Source: Planctopirus ephydatiae (GTDB lineage: Bacteria; Planctomycetota; Planctomycetia; Planctomycetales; Planctomycetaceae). From it: 64,000 bases of DNA. A program made the position numbers and the translations under genes. Each line of letters starts with the position of its first letter. Position 1 is the stretch's first letter. Location: contig NZ_CP036299.1 in the NCBI RefSeq assembly GCF_007752345.1, forward strand, positions 1,751,001 through 1,815,000, written 5' to 3'. Below the pieces are notes generated by a model. The model saw only the letters and a list, made by a program, of their open reading frames with translations, was not told the DNA's origin and ran no database searches. Positions 28,866 through 39,346 of this stretch are shown in pieces.

Positions 28866-29867
28866 ATGCCGAACGCCCCGATCTATTTTTGGCGCACTTC
28901 TGCAGGAGTGTTGGCTTTCCTATCGATGGTAGTGTTCCTGGCACAGGCCAGCGTTGCCGTGGCTGCGGAAGCACCTGTTTCATCGCAGCAAGCGACTTTA
29001 TCCAGCACGGATCGACTGGTGTGGATTGGCCCGACATGGGTCGAGCAGGATGTGCGAACAGGTGCCATGGAAGCAGAACTCCAGAGCCGCCTGGGAGGTG
29101 AGACATTTGTACTCAGGAATCTCGGCTGGAGTGGAGATACCGTTTGGGCGGAAAGCCGGGGGATTTTTGACCCGCCAGCAGCCGGTTATTCGCGCATGCT
29201 GGAGTTGGCAAAAGAACTGAAGCCCACCACGATCTGGCTGAGCTATGGGGCTAATGAGTCGTGGGCCGGGCCGGCTGGTCTGGAGAAATTCGTCAGCCAG
29301 TACAAAAAACTCGCCCATGATCTCACATCCAGCACGGGGGCAAGAATAGTTTTTGTAACGCCATTTGCGTTTGTTCATTCGCGAGGGCAATACCGTGATC
29401 CTTCCTCTCAGAATGGGAACATGGCGTTGTATGTCGAAGCGATCCGCAAGCTGGCAGCCGAGCAGCAGGCTCCGGTGATTGATTTGTTTGCCGAAGTGAA
29501 GGGGGAACCGCCCCTGGAATCGATGAACGGGATTCACCTGGAACCGGAGGGTGAGCGTCGATTAGCCCGTCGGCTGGTAGATCAGATTCAATTTGTTAAT
29601 GCAGAGGGCCAGGCTCTCAAAGGGTTGAAGCTCACACAAGCCGAACAGGAAGAGCTTCGCAGAGCCATCGTGGCGAAGAATACGCTGTTTTTTCATCGCT
29701 GGCGGCCACAGAATGTTACGTACCTGACCGGCTTTCGTAAGCACGAACAAGGGAATAACGCCGTTGAGATTGCCCAGTTCGATCCACTGGTCGATGAAGC
29801 CGAAAAGGCGATCGCTGCCTGGCTGAAGAGCCATCAGTCGAAAACCACGTCGCCTGCGACCAACTGA
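28866..29867 (+). CDS. Exported SGNH-hydrolase-fold protein with altered first motif
   Basis: 333 residues from ATG 28866 (GTG 28854 also possible) with a signal peptide ending near SVAVAAEA. Later SGNH blocks are visible: block II NLGWSGDT, block III LSYGANES and block V NGIHLEPEGERR. The first block, normally GDS with the nucleophilic serine, reads WIGPTWVEQ, so ordinary esterase chemistry is doubtful. It lies 130 bp before the PVC dehydrogenase gene in the same direction, a common planctomycete pairing. Confidence 0.8.
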   Translation: MPNAPIYFWRTSAGVLAFLSMVVFLAQASVAVAAEAPVSSQQATLSSTDRLVWIGPTWVEQDVRTGAMEAELQSRLGGETFVLRNLGWSGDTVWAESRGIFDPPAAGYSRMLELAKELKPTTIWLSYGANESWAGPAGLEKFVSQYKKLAHDLTSSTGARIVFVTPFAFVHSRGQYRDPSSQNGNMALYVEAIRKLAAEQQAPVIDLFAEVKGEPPLESMNGIHLEPEGERRLARRLVDQIQFVNAEGQALKGLKLTQAEQEELRRAIVAKNTLFFHRWRPQNVTYLTGFRKHEQGNNAVEIAQFDPLVDEAEKAIAAWLKSHQSKTTSPATN

Positions 29868-29999
29868 TTTCTTCTACTAAGCGTACTGAATACAGGGCCG
29901 GCCAATACAGCATTGAGCCCCTTGTTAATCCTGACTGGCTGGTTCTCCCAGCCTGCTCTTCAATGTGACGAACTTCCTGAGTCAACAGGGTGATTTTCT

Positions 30000-32900
30000 A
30001 TGTCTTCTTCGTGTCATCGAGATCGGTTTCCCAGCCTGCGTCTGCTGCTTCTGGCGATGTTCGCTGTCTTGTGTTGGGGTAACGAGGGGTTCGCCCAGCG
30101 CGACTTGAAGAACATTCCGGTTCCTGATCCGGCTGAAGAACTCAAATCGCTGGAAGTAGCGGACGGGTTTGAGATCAATTTATTTGCTGCGGATCCACTG
30201 ATCCACAAGCCCATTCAAATGAACTTCGATGCTCAGGGCAGATTGTGGGTGGCGGCATCAGAGATCTATCCGCAGATCGAACCTGGTAAAGTCGCCAACG
30301 ACAAGATCCTCGTACTTGAAGATACGAATGCTGATGGTCAGGCCGACAAGACAACGGTGTTTGCCGACGGGCTGTTAATTCCGACGGCTGTCATCCCGGG
30401 GGATGGCGGCGCCTACGTGGCCAACAGCACCGAACTGGTGCACTTCAAAGATACTAATGGGGATGGCAAAGCCGACGAATCCCGAGTGATCCTCTCTGGA
30501 TTTGGAACAGAAGATACCCACCATATTCTGCACACCTTCCGCTGGGGGTTTGATGGGCTGCTCTATATGAATCAGTCGATTTATATTCACAGCCATATTG
30601 AGACACCTTTTGGCGTGCGGCGGCTGAATGCGGGAGGGATCTGGCAATATCGTCCACCGACGGGACAACTCGAAGTCTTCGCGCGAGGATGGGTGAATAC
30701 CTGGGGACATCACTTTGATCGATATGGGCAGTCGTTTGCGACAGACGGTGCTGGTGGGGAAGGGATTAACTTTGTGGTGCCGGGGGCTTCGTATCCGACG
30801 GCGGCGAACAGCCCGCGAATTCTCCATGGCCTGAATCCCGGAAGCCCCAAGCATTGTGGACTGGAAGTGGTGGATGGTCGGCATCTGCCCGATGACTGGC
30901 AGGGTGACTTGATTACCAATGATTTTCGTGGCCATCGCGTTTGTCGGTTCAAGCTGACACCGGAAGGGACGGGGTATGTATCCAAACCTATGCCCGATCT
31001 GGTCCGCACCAATCACGTGGCTTTCCGGCCGATCGACATCAAGCAGGGGCCTGATGGGGCCATCTACATTGCTGACTGGTACAACCCGATCATTCAGCAC
31101 GGTGAAGTCGATTTTCGCGATCCCCGTCGCGATCACACACATGGCCGCATCTGGCGCGTGACGGCTAAGGGGCGTCCACTGGTAAAAACTCCTGCTTTGC
31201 AAAGCCAGTCGAGTGCAGAACTCGTGGCATTGCTGACAGCTCCGGAGCAGTTTACCCGCCAGCAGGCCAAACTCGTCTTGCGGGAAAGGCCCAAAAGCGA
31301 AGTGATCGCTGCACTGGAAAAGCACGCAGCCACTCTGCCGGCCGATGATCCCTTGAGGAATGATTGGCTGCTGGAATCGTTGTGGGTGAGAGTCGCCCAT
31401 GAAGCCCCAGACTTTAAGACCTGCGAAGTACTGCTGAATTCCAGCGATTATCGCCTTCGTGCCGCGACTGTGCGTGTACTCGGCCATTGGCAGAAGGATT
31501 TGAATTCCGAATCGCCAGTGATGGTGAAGTTGCTGCAACTCGCGAAAGACCCGCATTCGCAAGTGAGAATGGAAGTAGTGCGGACACTTTCCGCCGTAGG
31601 GACAGCAGATGCGGCACGAGCCGTCTTGAGTGTGGCTGCAGAGCCGATGGATGAGTTTCTGGAGTATGCCGTGTGGCTTTCGGCCAATGAACTGGCGCCA
31701 GTCTGGCATGCGGCTGTTCTTCAGGGGAAGTGGTCTCCCGGAGATCAAGCGACATCACCCGCTACGGCAAAGAGTTCAATTGAGCCGTGGCTGTATGGCA
31801 TCAAGGCGACCAAAGCCGTGACGCTTATCCCAGTGCTGGTGCAATGGCTGCAGGCGGGAAAGATCCCTGAAGCTGAGATTGCCTCGACGATGGAGATTAT
31901 TGGAAGTCTCGGCGGCCCCCCTCAATTGAGCCTCGTATTGAATGCCGCAATTGATCAGACGACTCAGGCCACCCAGCGATCCATACTGCTGGAAGCTCTC
32001 GCGGGAGCGAAGAAGTCGCGGGATATTCAGCCTGCGGGAAGTCTGGAAAAGATCGCTCCTTTCGTTCAATCAAAAGAGTTGCGTGAGCAGCTCGTGGCAG
32101 TGGAACTGGCCGGGTTGTGGAAGCAGGCTCAATTAGCGGGCGATATTCGCCTGTTGGCCAGTGATCGAAATCGGGATGTCAGCCTGCGGGTGGTGGCAGT
32201 GCAGGCGCTCGCGAAATTGGGAGGAGCAGAGAACCAGACACTTCTGGAGCAGCTTTCAAAGCCTTCCGAGAAGGTGGCCAATGCTCCGGTTGTCAATGAG
32301 GCCGATGGTGTGCGATTGGCTGCGATTCGCGGGCTGATGGTCTCAGCCAACGAAGCGTCGTCTCAGGCAGCGGCTCGCTGGTTGGCCGAAGGGCCGGCAC
32401 CTGATGTCGTGAGTGAGCTGCTCCAGACATTCCTGCGGGAAAAGGGTGGTGCTGTGCTGTTGGCCAAAAGTCTGGTCACGGTAAAACTCAGCGAAGATAC
32501 CGCCAAGCTCGCCTTGCGATCAGTCACAGGTTCCGGACGCGAAGAACCACAGCTTCAGGCCGCTTTGCGAGAATCTGGCCATCTGGGGAGTGGCCCGAAG
32601 GTGTGGGCAACGGAGGAGTTGGAGAGCATTCTCAAAAAGGTCTCGACCGAAGGGAATGCCACCCGAGGCGAGCAAGTCTTCCGCCGGGCCGAACTGGCCT
32701 GCATGAAGTGCCACGCGATTGGTGGTGCCGGAGGTGCTGTGGGGCCGGATCTGGTGAGTATTGGTGCCAGTGCGCAGCTCGATTATCTGCTCGACTCGAT
32801 GGTCACACCGAACAAACAGGTTAAAGAGAATTACAACACGGTGATTCTGGCTTTGGCGGATGGTCGCGTCCAAAGCGGGATTGTCACTCGAAAATCAGCC

Positions 32901-33545
32901 AGTGAGATCGTTCTGCGGGATGCCAACGACGTCGAAGTTGTGGTGCCTGTCAAAGAGATTGAAGAGCAGAGTGCCGGGACTTCGCTGATGCCGGCTGGTC
33001 TGGCGGATGGTTTGACTCAAACAGAACTGGCCGACTTGATCACCTTCCTTTCCCAACTGGGAAAAATTGGGCCCTATGCACCATCTTCCGGAAAGTATGC
33101 AATGCGCTGGGAAGTGCTGGTGCCCACAGATCCGGCCTGGACGAAGCTGTATCGCACTTCGGATACTGAGCTGTTGCGACAAGGACAGGGCCTGGAATGG
33201 AAGACCGCCTACAGTCAGGTGGATGGAGCTTTGCCACTGGCTGACCTGCCCGCCTTCCGCACTCGCGACCGGTTGGCAGAAAAGGCCCGGCAGGTAATGT
33301 TCCTCAAGACGACCGCCACGGTGACAACCGCCGGGGAAGTGGTCTTGAGCCTCAATGATCCTGCAGGGGTCGAGATCTGGATTGATGGCGAGTCGATACC
33401 TCAATCGCAGATTGTTCGCAAATCGTTAGGTGCGGGCAATCATGTCATCTATCTGGCGATTGATCTGCAGAAAAGAACGAATGAAGTGCGGTTGGAACTC
33501 GCGGCCGAGAAGGGGGCCCAGGCGAAATGGCAGATTAAGCCATAA
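30000..33545 (+). CDS. PVC-type membrane-bound dehydrogenase with HEAT repeats and haem c domain
   Basis: 1181 residues with a signal peptide (SLRLLLLAMFAVLCWGNEGFA). The N-terminal 400 residues form a beta-propeller like TIGR02604 (LWVAASEIYPQ, ADGLLIPTAVIPGDGG, NTWGHHFD, ADWYNPIIQHGE). About 400-890 is HEAT/armadillo-like helical repeats. A c-type cytochrome domain follows near 895-1030 (TIGR02603) with the haem motif CMKCH. The final 130 residues form a beta-sandwich with LSLNDPAGVEIWIDGE. It is typical of planctomycetes and verrucomicrobia, probably oxidising a periplasmic substrate; the substrate is unknown. Confidence 0.93.
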   Translation: MSSSCHRDRFPSLRLLLLAMFAVLCWGNEGFAQRDLKNIPVPDPAEELKSLEVADGFEINLFAADPLIHKPIQMNFDAQGRLWVAASEIYPQIEPGKVANDKILVLEDTNADGQADKTTVFADGLLIPTAVIPGDGGAYVANSTELVHFKDTNGDGKADESRVILSGFGTEDTHHILHTFRWGFDGLLYMNQSIYIHSHIETPFGVRRLNAGGIWQYRPPTGQLEVFARGWVNTWGHHFDRYGQSFATDGAGGEGINFVVPGASYPTAANSPRILHGLNPGSPKHCGLEVVDGRHLPDDWQGDLITNDFRGHRVCRFKLTPEGTGYVSKPMPDLVRTNHVAFRPIDIKQGPDGAIYIADWYNPIIQHGEVDFRDPRRDHTHGRIWRVTAKGRPLVKTPALQSQSSAELVALLTAPEQFTRQQAKLVLRERPKSEVIAALEKHAATLPADDPLRNDWLLESLWVRVAHEAPDFKTCEVLLNSSDYRLRAATVRVLGHWQKDLNSESPVMVKLLQLAKDPHSQVRMEVVRTLSAVGTADAARAVLSVAAEPMDEFLEYAVWLSANELAPVWHAAVLQGKWSPGDQATSPATAKSSIEPWLYGIKATKAVTLIPVLVQWLQAGKIPEAEIASTMEIIGSLGGPPQLSLVLNAAIDQTTQATQRSILLEALAGAKKSRDIQPAGSLEKIAPFVQSKELREQLVAVELAGLWKQAQLAGDIRLLASDRNRDVSLRVVAVQALAKLGGAENQTLLEQLSKPSEKVANAPVVNEADGVRLAAIRGLMVSANEASSQAAARWLAEGPAPDVVSELLQTFLREKGGAVLLAKSLVTVKLSEDTAKLALRSVTGSGREEPQLQAALRESGHLGSGPKVWATEELESILKKVSTEGNATRGEQVFRRAELACMKCHAIGGAGGAVGPDLVSIGASAQLDYLLDSMVTPNKQVKENYNTVILALADGRVQSGIVTRKSASEIVLRDANDVEVVVPVKEIEEQSAGTSLMPAGLADGLTQTELADLITFLSQLGKIGPYAPSSGKYAMRWEVLVPTDPAWTKLYRTSDTELLRQGQGLEWKTAYSQVDGALPLADLPAFRTRDRLAEKARQVMFLKTTATVTTAGEVVLSLNDPAGVEIWIDGESIPQSQIVRKSLGAGNHVIYLAIDLQKRTNEVRLELAAEKGAQAKWQIKP

Positions 33546-33582
33546 GTCGTCATCAGTGAGCCCTTGAGGTCTGGAGTAGATA

Positions 33583-33624
33583 TCAAATGCGACTTGAAAG
33601 CTAACCCCTTCAAGTCGCATTTGA
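33583..33624. terminator. Long perfect hairpin between convergent genes
   Basis: A 16-bp perfect stem (33583-33598 with 33609-33624) and 10-nt loop lie 38 bases after the PVC dehydrogenase stop. No strong T run follows on either strand, so termination is likely but unproven. Confidence 0.65.
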
Positions 33625-33688
33625 ATTTAGTGCTGGTATCGCTCGTGTAAAAACGCACCAATCAATTTGACCATCTCGAATCGTTCTA

Positions 33689-34276
33689 TCACTTCGAAAG
33701 ACTATGCTCACCACCTTCATGATTGTGCCCATGGTTATGGCTGTGTGCGAGCTTACCACTATAGGGCTTGCCATCAACGGTTACGACCAGTCTGGCCGAG
33801 ACTCCGTGCACATCCAGCTTTTCGCAGAGCACTTTATCCTGTGATACAAACTTCGACGATTTTCCTGCTGGATCATTCGTATCCGGCATAGCAGGCAATT
33901 TGAACTGCTCGGCTTTTCCTGCCAGCGACAAATTCATGATCATATCGGCTGCTTCAATCGGGACGCTATTTTTAGCGCTTCCATCGAGTAAATAGATTGT
34001 GACGGTTCCCGCCTCGTCATCGTGTACCACTTCCGCATGGTATTCATCATTACCTAATTCCACGAGTTGCCCATGATGCGGCCCTTCTGCCGAATGAGCA
34101 TGCCCGTGATCGTCATGGGGCTTCGCAGGGGTAGCGGAAGTTGTGGTTTGTTTCGCAGGGCCTGACTCTGCTCCACAACCTGCCATTAAACTCCCGGCGA
34201 GGCCCAGTCCAGCCAGGCAAATCACCGGATTGAATCGTCCAGCCAAACGATGATGAACACAAGTTGTCACGAGCAT
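33689..34276 (-). CDS. His-rich lipoprotein of the metal efflux cluster
   Basis: 195 residues with lipobox SLMAGC. The mature N-terminus is His/Asp-rich (HDDHGHAHSAEGPHHG) and the C-terminus is His-rich again (HSHNHGHNHEGGEH). Between them is a beta-rich core. It is placed last in the minus-strand RND efflux cluster, 194 bp after the pump gene. A periplasmic metal-binding or metal-delivery role is inferred from composition and context. Confidence 0.8.
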   Translation of the reverse strand: MLVTTCVHHRLAGRFNPVICLAGLGLAGSLMAGCGAESGPAKQTTTSATPAKPHDDHGHAHSAEGPHHGQLVELGNDEYHAEVVHDDEAGTVTIYLLDGSAKNSVPIEAADMIMNLSLAGKAEQFKLPAMPDTNDPAGKSSKFVSQDKVLCEKLDVHGVSARLVVTVDGKPYSGKLAHSHNHGHNHEGGEHSLSK

Positions 34277-34470
34277 GTTTTTCCATCCTTGAGTCGGTAG
34301 CTAACCATAAACAGCTTATTAAAGCACTATTTGTTTGTGACTGAATCAGCAAACGCTGAGCCAGCCACTTCCAGAGATTCCCGCAGTAAAACTCAGTATG
34401 ACCCGTCGAACTCCATTTCCTTGGATTAGATTCTTATAGAAGAAGTCGAAACAACCAAATGCTGCCATGG

Positions 34471-37400
34471 TTATCTGTCAACAACCGATGGCCCTGGAAT
34501 GACAGAATCTCCCTCAACGTGAGAAGTTGTCAGCTCGTCATGTTCTATTAAAGGGGTCTCTGTGTGTGTCTGACTGACGACACGCGCAGCCGACCTCAAG
34601 CCAAACAGCCAGAACAAAGCCGGGTGGACAAAGAAGTCGAGCATTGTCGAACTGATGACCCCTCCCAGGATCACTGTCGCGACCGGATAAAGGATTTCTT
34701 TCCCCGGTTCATCAGCTGCCAGCACCAATGGCACCAGGCCAATTCCCGCCGTCAGTGCCGTCATCAACACAGGTGCCAGCCGCTCGAGACCAGCACGCAC
34801 AATCATCTCTTTCGTCCAGCCTTCACCCTCATAACGGACGAGATGGAGATAATGATTCAGCAGCAGAATTCCATTTCGTGAAGCAATCCCTGTCAGCGAG
34901 ATAAAGCCCACCATGGCAGCGATTGTCAGCGTCTGCCCGGTCATGACCAGTGCCACCACCGAACCGATAAACGCCATGGGCAAAGCCGTCATGACCTGGA
35001 GTGATAAATTGACAGAGCGAAACATCGAGTAGAGCGCCAGGAAGATTCCCATGAGCGAGATACCAAAGAGAAGAGTGATCATCCGACTGGCCGACTGCTG
35101 ACTTTCAAACTGCCCGCTGTACTCCACGAAATAGCCTTCCGGGAGACTGGCGATCACGGGTTCTATTTTCTTTTGAATGTCCTGCACCACATCGACCACG
35201 CCCCGCTCAGAGACATTGCATTGTAAGACCACCCTGCGGCGCACATTTTCTCGATTCACCGTATTGGGCCCAGCTGATTGATAGATCTTCGCCACCGCTT
35301 CCAAAGGCACCTGTCCACCTTCAGGCAGATCAATGGTCAGCCTTTTCAGTGCCTCCAGATTCTCTCTGGCACCGTCATTCAAACGGACCAGCAGATCGAA
35401 TTGTCGCTGCCCTACCAGTACCTCAGAGACCACTTCTCCATTCATCGCTGTCGCTATGAATTCATTGATCTCACTGACAGAGAGCCCATTGAGCAGCAAC
35501 TTGTCGCGATCCACCTCGATCCTCAATTGAGGGATCATCACTTGTGGTTCAAGGAGTGGATCTTTAACTCCGGGAATCCCTTTCATGACTGAGAGCATCT
35601 CTTCGGCCTTACGCCTCAGCACATCGAGATCGTCACCATAGATCTTGATACCAACCTGGGCCTTCACCCCCGAGATCATGTGCGATATCAGATGGGCAAT
35701 CGGCTGCTCGACGGCGGTCACGATTCCGGGAATATCCGCCATCGCCTCGCGAATCTCGTTAAGCAGTTCTTCCCGACTGCGCGGAGATTCAGGGTCGAGT
35801 TCGATGAGGTATTCACTCATGTTGACCCCCTCGGCATGTTCATCGAGTTCAGCTCGCCCGGTGCGGCGGGCAAAGGAGTCAATCTCTGATACTTCCTGCA
35901 AGCGTTCTTCAACTTTGCGATTGATCTCGTTCGATGTTGCCAGCGAAGTTCCCGGCGGCAAAACCACATTGAGCTGAATTGTCCCTTCGTTAAAAGGAGG
36001 GAGAAAATCCTTCTCCAGATGAGCCACAAAAATCCCGGCAATCACCACCATGACCATCGTCACCGTGAGGTTCAGCCGCGGGAATGTCAGACTGAAGCGA
36101 ATGATCTTCTCGGCCACCCACTTGAGACCTCTCAGTACAAAACTGTCCTGCCCGTGATCCATCAATCGGGCATTCCCTAGCAGCCAGTAAGAGAGCACGG
36201 GGGTCACCGTCAATGAAACCAGTAACGAAGCCATAATCGAGACGATGTACGCCACACCCAGGGGTGTAAAGAGCTTGCCTTCCATCCCGGTGAGAGCAAA
36301 CAGCGGCACAAACACCAGGCAGACAATCATCGTTGCAAACACGACCGAGTTGCGAACTTCCGTACTGGCCTGATAAACCACCAGCAATGCCGGCTTGGGC
36401 TGCGCTGCCTGCCGGTTCTCTTTCAACCGGCGGAAGATATTCTCCACATCGACAATCGCATCGTCGACGAGTTCACCAATGGCAATTGCCAATCCTCCCA
36501 GCGTCATCGTGTTGATCGATAAGCCAAAAATGGAGAAGACCACTGCGGTCAAGGCGAGCGATAATGGAATCGCTGTAAACGTGATGAACGTAGTGCGGAA
36601 ATTCATCAGAAAGAGGAACAGCACAATGACCACCAGAATGCCCCCATCCCGCAGGGCTTCGATCACATTCTCGATCGCACGGTTGATAAAATCTTTTTGA
36701 GCATAGGTTGGCTGAATACGAATATCAGCAGGCAATCCCGCCTTAAGCTCTTCAACAGCCTTAAGAATGTTTTCTGTAATCAGGCGAGTATCTGCGCCCG
36801 GTTGTTTATTGATTGTCAGGATGACTGCCGGCCCTCCGGAGAACTTGCCGTGCTCTGCTTTTGCAGCAGATTCATCAGATTTGGTCGCAACCGATTCGCC
36901 TTTCCGTCGTACAAAGACACTGCTGTCCCCCCGCTTGACTTGCGGCCCTTCCATCACCTGGGCAACTTGCGCTAAAGCAACCGGCCGGCCATCGCGTATT
37001 GTGACCACCACCTTTTGCAGGTCCTCGATCGATTGAATCCGTCCCAGCGCACGCACCAGCAATTCATTGGGCCCCTGCTGGTCGAGATAACCCCCCGTCG
37101 CATTTTGATTACTCTCAACAACTGCCTGTTTCACCTGATGTAATGTCACGCCGTACTGCAATAGTGCGTCGGGATCGACCAGCACTTGAAACTGCTTCCT
37201 TCCGCCACCCATCGTGAAGACTTGCGAAACTCCCGGGACGGTTAACAGACGCTGACGCACCACCCAATCGGCCAGAGTTCGCAGTTCAACAGGATTGGTT
37301 TTGCCATCTTCGCTCCACATCCCCAGCATGAGGATCTGTCCCATGATGGAAGAAATCGGTGCCAGAGTGGGCACGACTCCCGCAGGCATACGGTCCTGCA

Positions 37401-37749
37401 CCAGTTGCAACCGTTCCATGACAATCTGACGGTCGGTATAGATATCCGTCCCCCAGTCGAATTCGACATAGATGACCGAAATCCCGATCCCTGATGAACT
37501 CCGTACCGCCTGAACGCCATTGGCTCCATTGATGGCTGTTTCAATAGGAAACGTAACAAGCGTTTCGACCTCTTCCGGAGCCAGCCCCGGAGCTTCGGTC
37601 ATAATGACCACCCGTGGTCGATTCAAATCCGGGAAGACATCAATCGTCGCCTGCCAAGCCTGCCACGTTCCATACCCCATCAGGAATACAGCGACAACCA
37701 TCACAAACATCTGCTGACGCAGTGCAAATCGAATCATCGCGTTGAGCAT
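34471..37749 (-). CDS. Heavy-metal efflux RND transporter (CzcA/CusA family)
   Basis: 1092 residues, full length for the family. An inner-membrane proton-driven pump expelling metal ions through a tripartite complex. The first helix is followed by the porter region (PGVSQVFTMGGGRKQF), then the HME-RND signature GELVDDAIVDVENIFRR in helix 4 with the proton-relay aspartates. The second porter domain and six more helices follow, ending at DFFVHPALFWLFG. It starts 14 bases after the adaptor stop, so they are cotranscribed. Specificity (divalent Zn/Co/Cd or monovalent Cu/Ag) is not read with confidence. Confidence 0.95.
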   Translation of the reverse strand: MLNAMIRFALRQQMFVMVVAVFLMGYGTWQAWQATIDVFPDLNRPRVVIMTEAPGLAPEEVETLVTFPIETAINGANGVQAVRSSSGIGISVIYVEFDWGTDIYTDRQIVMERLQLVQDRMPAGVVPTLAPISSIMGQILMLGMWSEDGKTNPVELRTLADWVVRQRLLTVPGVSQVFTMGGGRKQFQVLVDPDALLQYGVTLHQVKQAVVESNQNATGGYLDQQGPNELLVRALGRIQSIEDLQKVVVTIRDGRPVALAQVAQVMEGPQVKRGDSSVFVRRKGESVATKSDESAAKAEHGKFSGGPAVILTINKQPGADTRLITENILKAVEELKAGLPADIRIQPTYAQKDFINRAIENVIEALRDGGILVVIVLFLFLMNFRTTFITFTAIPLSLALTAVVFSIFGLSINTMTLGGLAIAIGELVDDAIVDVENIFRRLKENRQAAQPKPALLVVYQASTEVRNSVVFATMIVCLVFVPLFALTGMEGKLFTPLGVAYIVSIMASLLVSLTVTPVLSYWLLGNARLMDHGQDSFVLRGLKWVAEKIIRFSLTFPRLNLTVTMVMVVIAGIFVAHLEKDFLPPFNEGTIQLNVVLPPGTSLATSNEINRKVEERLQEVSEIDSFARRTGRAELDEHAEGVNMSEYLIELDPESPRSREELLNEIREAMADIPGIVTAVEQPIAHLISHMISGVKAQVGIKIYGDDLDVLRRKAEEMLSVMKGIPGVKDPLLEPQVMIPQLRIEVDRDKLLLNGLSVSEINEFIATAMNGEVVSEVLVGQRQFDLLVRLNDGARENLEALKRLTIDLPEGGQVPLEAVAKIYQSAGPNTVNRENVRRRVVLQCNVSERGVVDVVQDIQKKIEPVIASLPEGYFVEYSGQFESQQSASRMITLLFGISLMGIFLALYSMFRSVNLSLQVMTALPMAFIGSVVALVMTGQTLTIAAMVGFISLTGIASRNGILLLNHYLHLVRYEGEGWTKEMIVRAGLERLAPVLMTALTAGIGLVPLVLAADEPGKEILYPVATVILGGVISSTMLDFFVHPALFWLFGLRSAARVVSQTHTETPLIEHDELTTSHVEGDSVIPGPSVVDR

Positions 37750-37763
37750 GACGAACCTCTCAA

Positions 37764-39314
37764 TTAATGACTGTGCCCGGCGTGCGGATCAACTCCGCCA
37801 CCCGACTTATTCTTGAGGGCCATCTGCAATTGATGCGCACCACGCAGTGCGACAACATCTCCCGGAAAGACCGATCCGTCATTCTTGATCACGGCATACG
37901 ACTGATCGCGATAAACCACATGCACAGGAACACGTTCAAAATGTTTCCCGTTCTGCTGGAAGACAAATGCTTCAGCGCCTTCCTGGGCAATCGCATCGAC
38001 CGGCAGCACGATCTGCTCACGCCACTCCTCGACGGGAACCCGGAGCTGCAAGCGTTGTCCAGGGCGATATTTCCACTCGTTGAAACGCAGTCCGTTCGGA
38101 GAGGGAACAGAGCGGGTTAACTCATTCGGCAAGCGAACATAAAACGAAAGACTTCGCGACAGGACGTTGATATCACTGGCCGCATAGAGCAATTCCAGCC
38201 CTGGTAATTGTTCGGCTGGCTTTCCGGCCTGCTCAAATACAGCCGTCACTTTCCAATGATTGGCTGCCGCCGTCGCAAGCAGTGGAGCATCCTGCTCAAA
38301 GGCCCGGCCTTCGATATACAGTTCCGACATATCGGATAGCACAGCCAGAGTTTCTCCCGCCTGAACACGCTCCCCTTTGCTGACGAGAACTTCCTGAAGA
38401 ATAAGAGCCGTTTTGTCTGCATGCCCTGCCGCTGGCACATCACGGGGAAGATGCGGTTCACCTGGTGGATGGGAATCGTGATCACTCTCACGGAAATTAA
38501 CCTGGGAAATGCTGTTGTCCGTCAGTTCGATCTCATTTTCAGCATGCCGATCCGGTGATGGCACCCGGATCTGCAGGTCTCTGAGGAGTCGCCGGTGTTC
38601 GATAATGTCCTGAATCTGACGGTCGGATAGTCCTTGCAGCCTTAATGCCTCTTTCTGCGCAGCCAGCAGCACTTCCAGCTTCTCTTTGGCGTATTGCCGC
38701 TCCAGCATGGTTCGCTGAGGGATCGCGCCCGACCTGGTCACTTCTTCCAAACGGGCGATTTCCCGCTGTTCGACATCGAGATCACCAATGGTTTTGAAGA
38801 GTTCTGTCTGGGTCGCGACCAGTTCATCAGCTGTAATTCGAAGCTCAAACAGCAACGTTCCCGGAGTGATCGCTTCACCCTGAACCGCGTGGACATGAGT
38901 AATCACACCCGCCATCGGTGTCGAAACTTGAATTCGTGTTCGACCGGGGCGTTCCACCACAATGGCCGGCACTGTGATTGAGCGGACAAACGTCTCCAAC
39001 TGAATCGGTTTCAAAGATTCTTTGGTCAGCCCGATATTGCTCATCGCCTGCGGTGAAAGCTCCAGCGAATTCGCATCATCATGCGCATGGTCATGATCAC
39101 CATGATCATGGCCCGTCGCTTCAGCACCCTCACCGTGAGGATGGTCATCCGTAACATTCACCCTCTTCTGCGCTGAGATCGTATGGCGAACCCAGCCCTG
39201 AGCATGGGGCCACCAATAGCTGGCTGTCAGGCCTCCTGCAGCGAGAAGCACGATGGCTCCAGACCACCAGATCCATTCCCATGAGCATTTACGGAACCAG
39301 ATGGAAAGATTCAC
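37764..39314 (-). CDS. Efflux RND periplasmic adaptor (CzcB/CusB family)
   Basis: 516 residues. An N-terminal membrane segment (WIWWSGAIVLLAAGGLTASYWW) precedes a His/Asp-rich patch (HDHGDHDHAHDD). The lipoyl-like hairpin (TPMAGVITHVHAVQGEAI) and coiled-coil arms (about 165-260) follow, interrupted by a His-rich insert. Beta-barrel and membrane-proximal domains end the protein, with a closing HAGHSH. It links the RND pump to an outer-membrane channel. The His patches suggest metal handling in the periplasm. No outer-membrane factor gene is seen nearby. Confidence 0.93.
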   Translation of the reverse strand: MNLSIWFRKCSWEWIWWSGAIVLLAAGGLTASYWWPHAQGWVRHTISAQKRVNVTDDHPHGEGAEATGHDHGDHDHAHDDANSLELSPQAMSNIGLTKESLKPIQLETFVRSITVPAIVVERPGRTRIQVSTPMAGVITHVHAVQGEAITPGTLLFELRITADELVATQTELFKTIGDLDVEQREIARLEEVTRSGAIPQRTMLERQYAKEKLEVLLAAQKEALRLQGLSDRQIQDIIEHRRLLRDLQIRVPSPDRHAENEIELTDNSISQVNFRESDHDSHPPGEPHLPRDVPAAGHADKTALILQEVLVSKGERVQAGETLAVLSDMSELYIEGRAFEQDAPLLATAAANHWKVTAVFEQAGKPAEQLPGLELLYAASDINVLSRSLSFYVRLPNELTRSVPSPNGLRFNEWKYRPGQRLQLRVPVEEWREQIVLPVDAIAQEGAEAFVFQQNGKHFERVPVHVVYRDQSYAVIKNDGSVFPGDVVALRGAHQLQMALKNKSGGGVDPHAGHSH

Positions 39315-39346
39315 AATGCGCTTTCTATGAAATCATGGCGCTCTGA

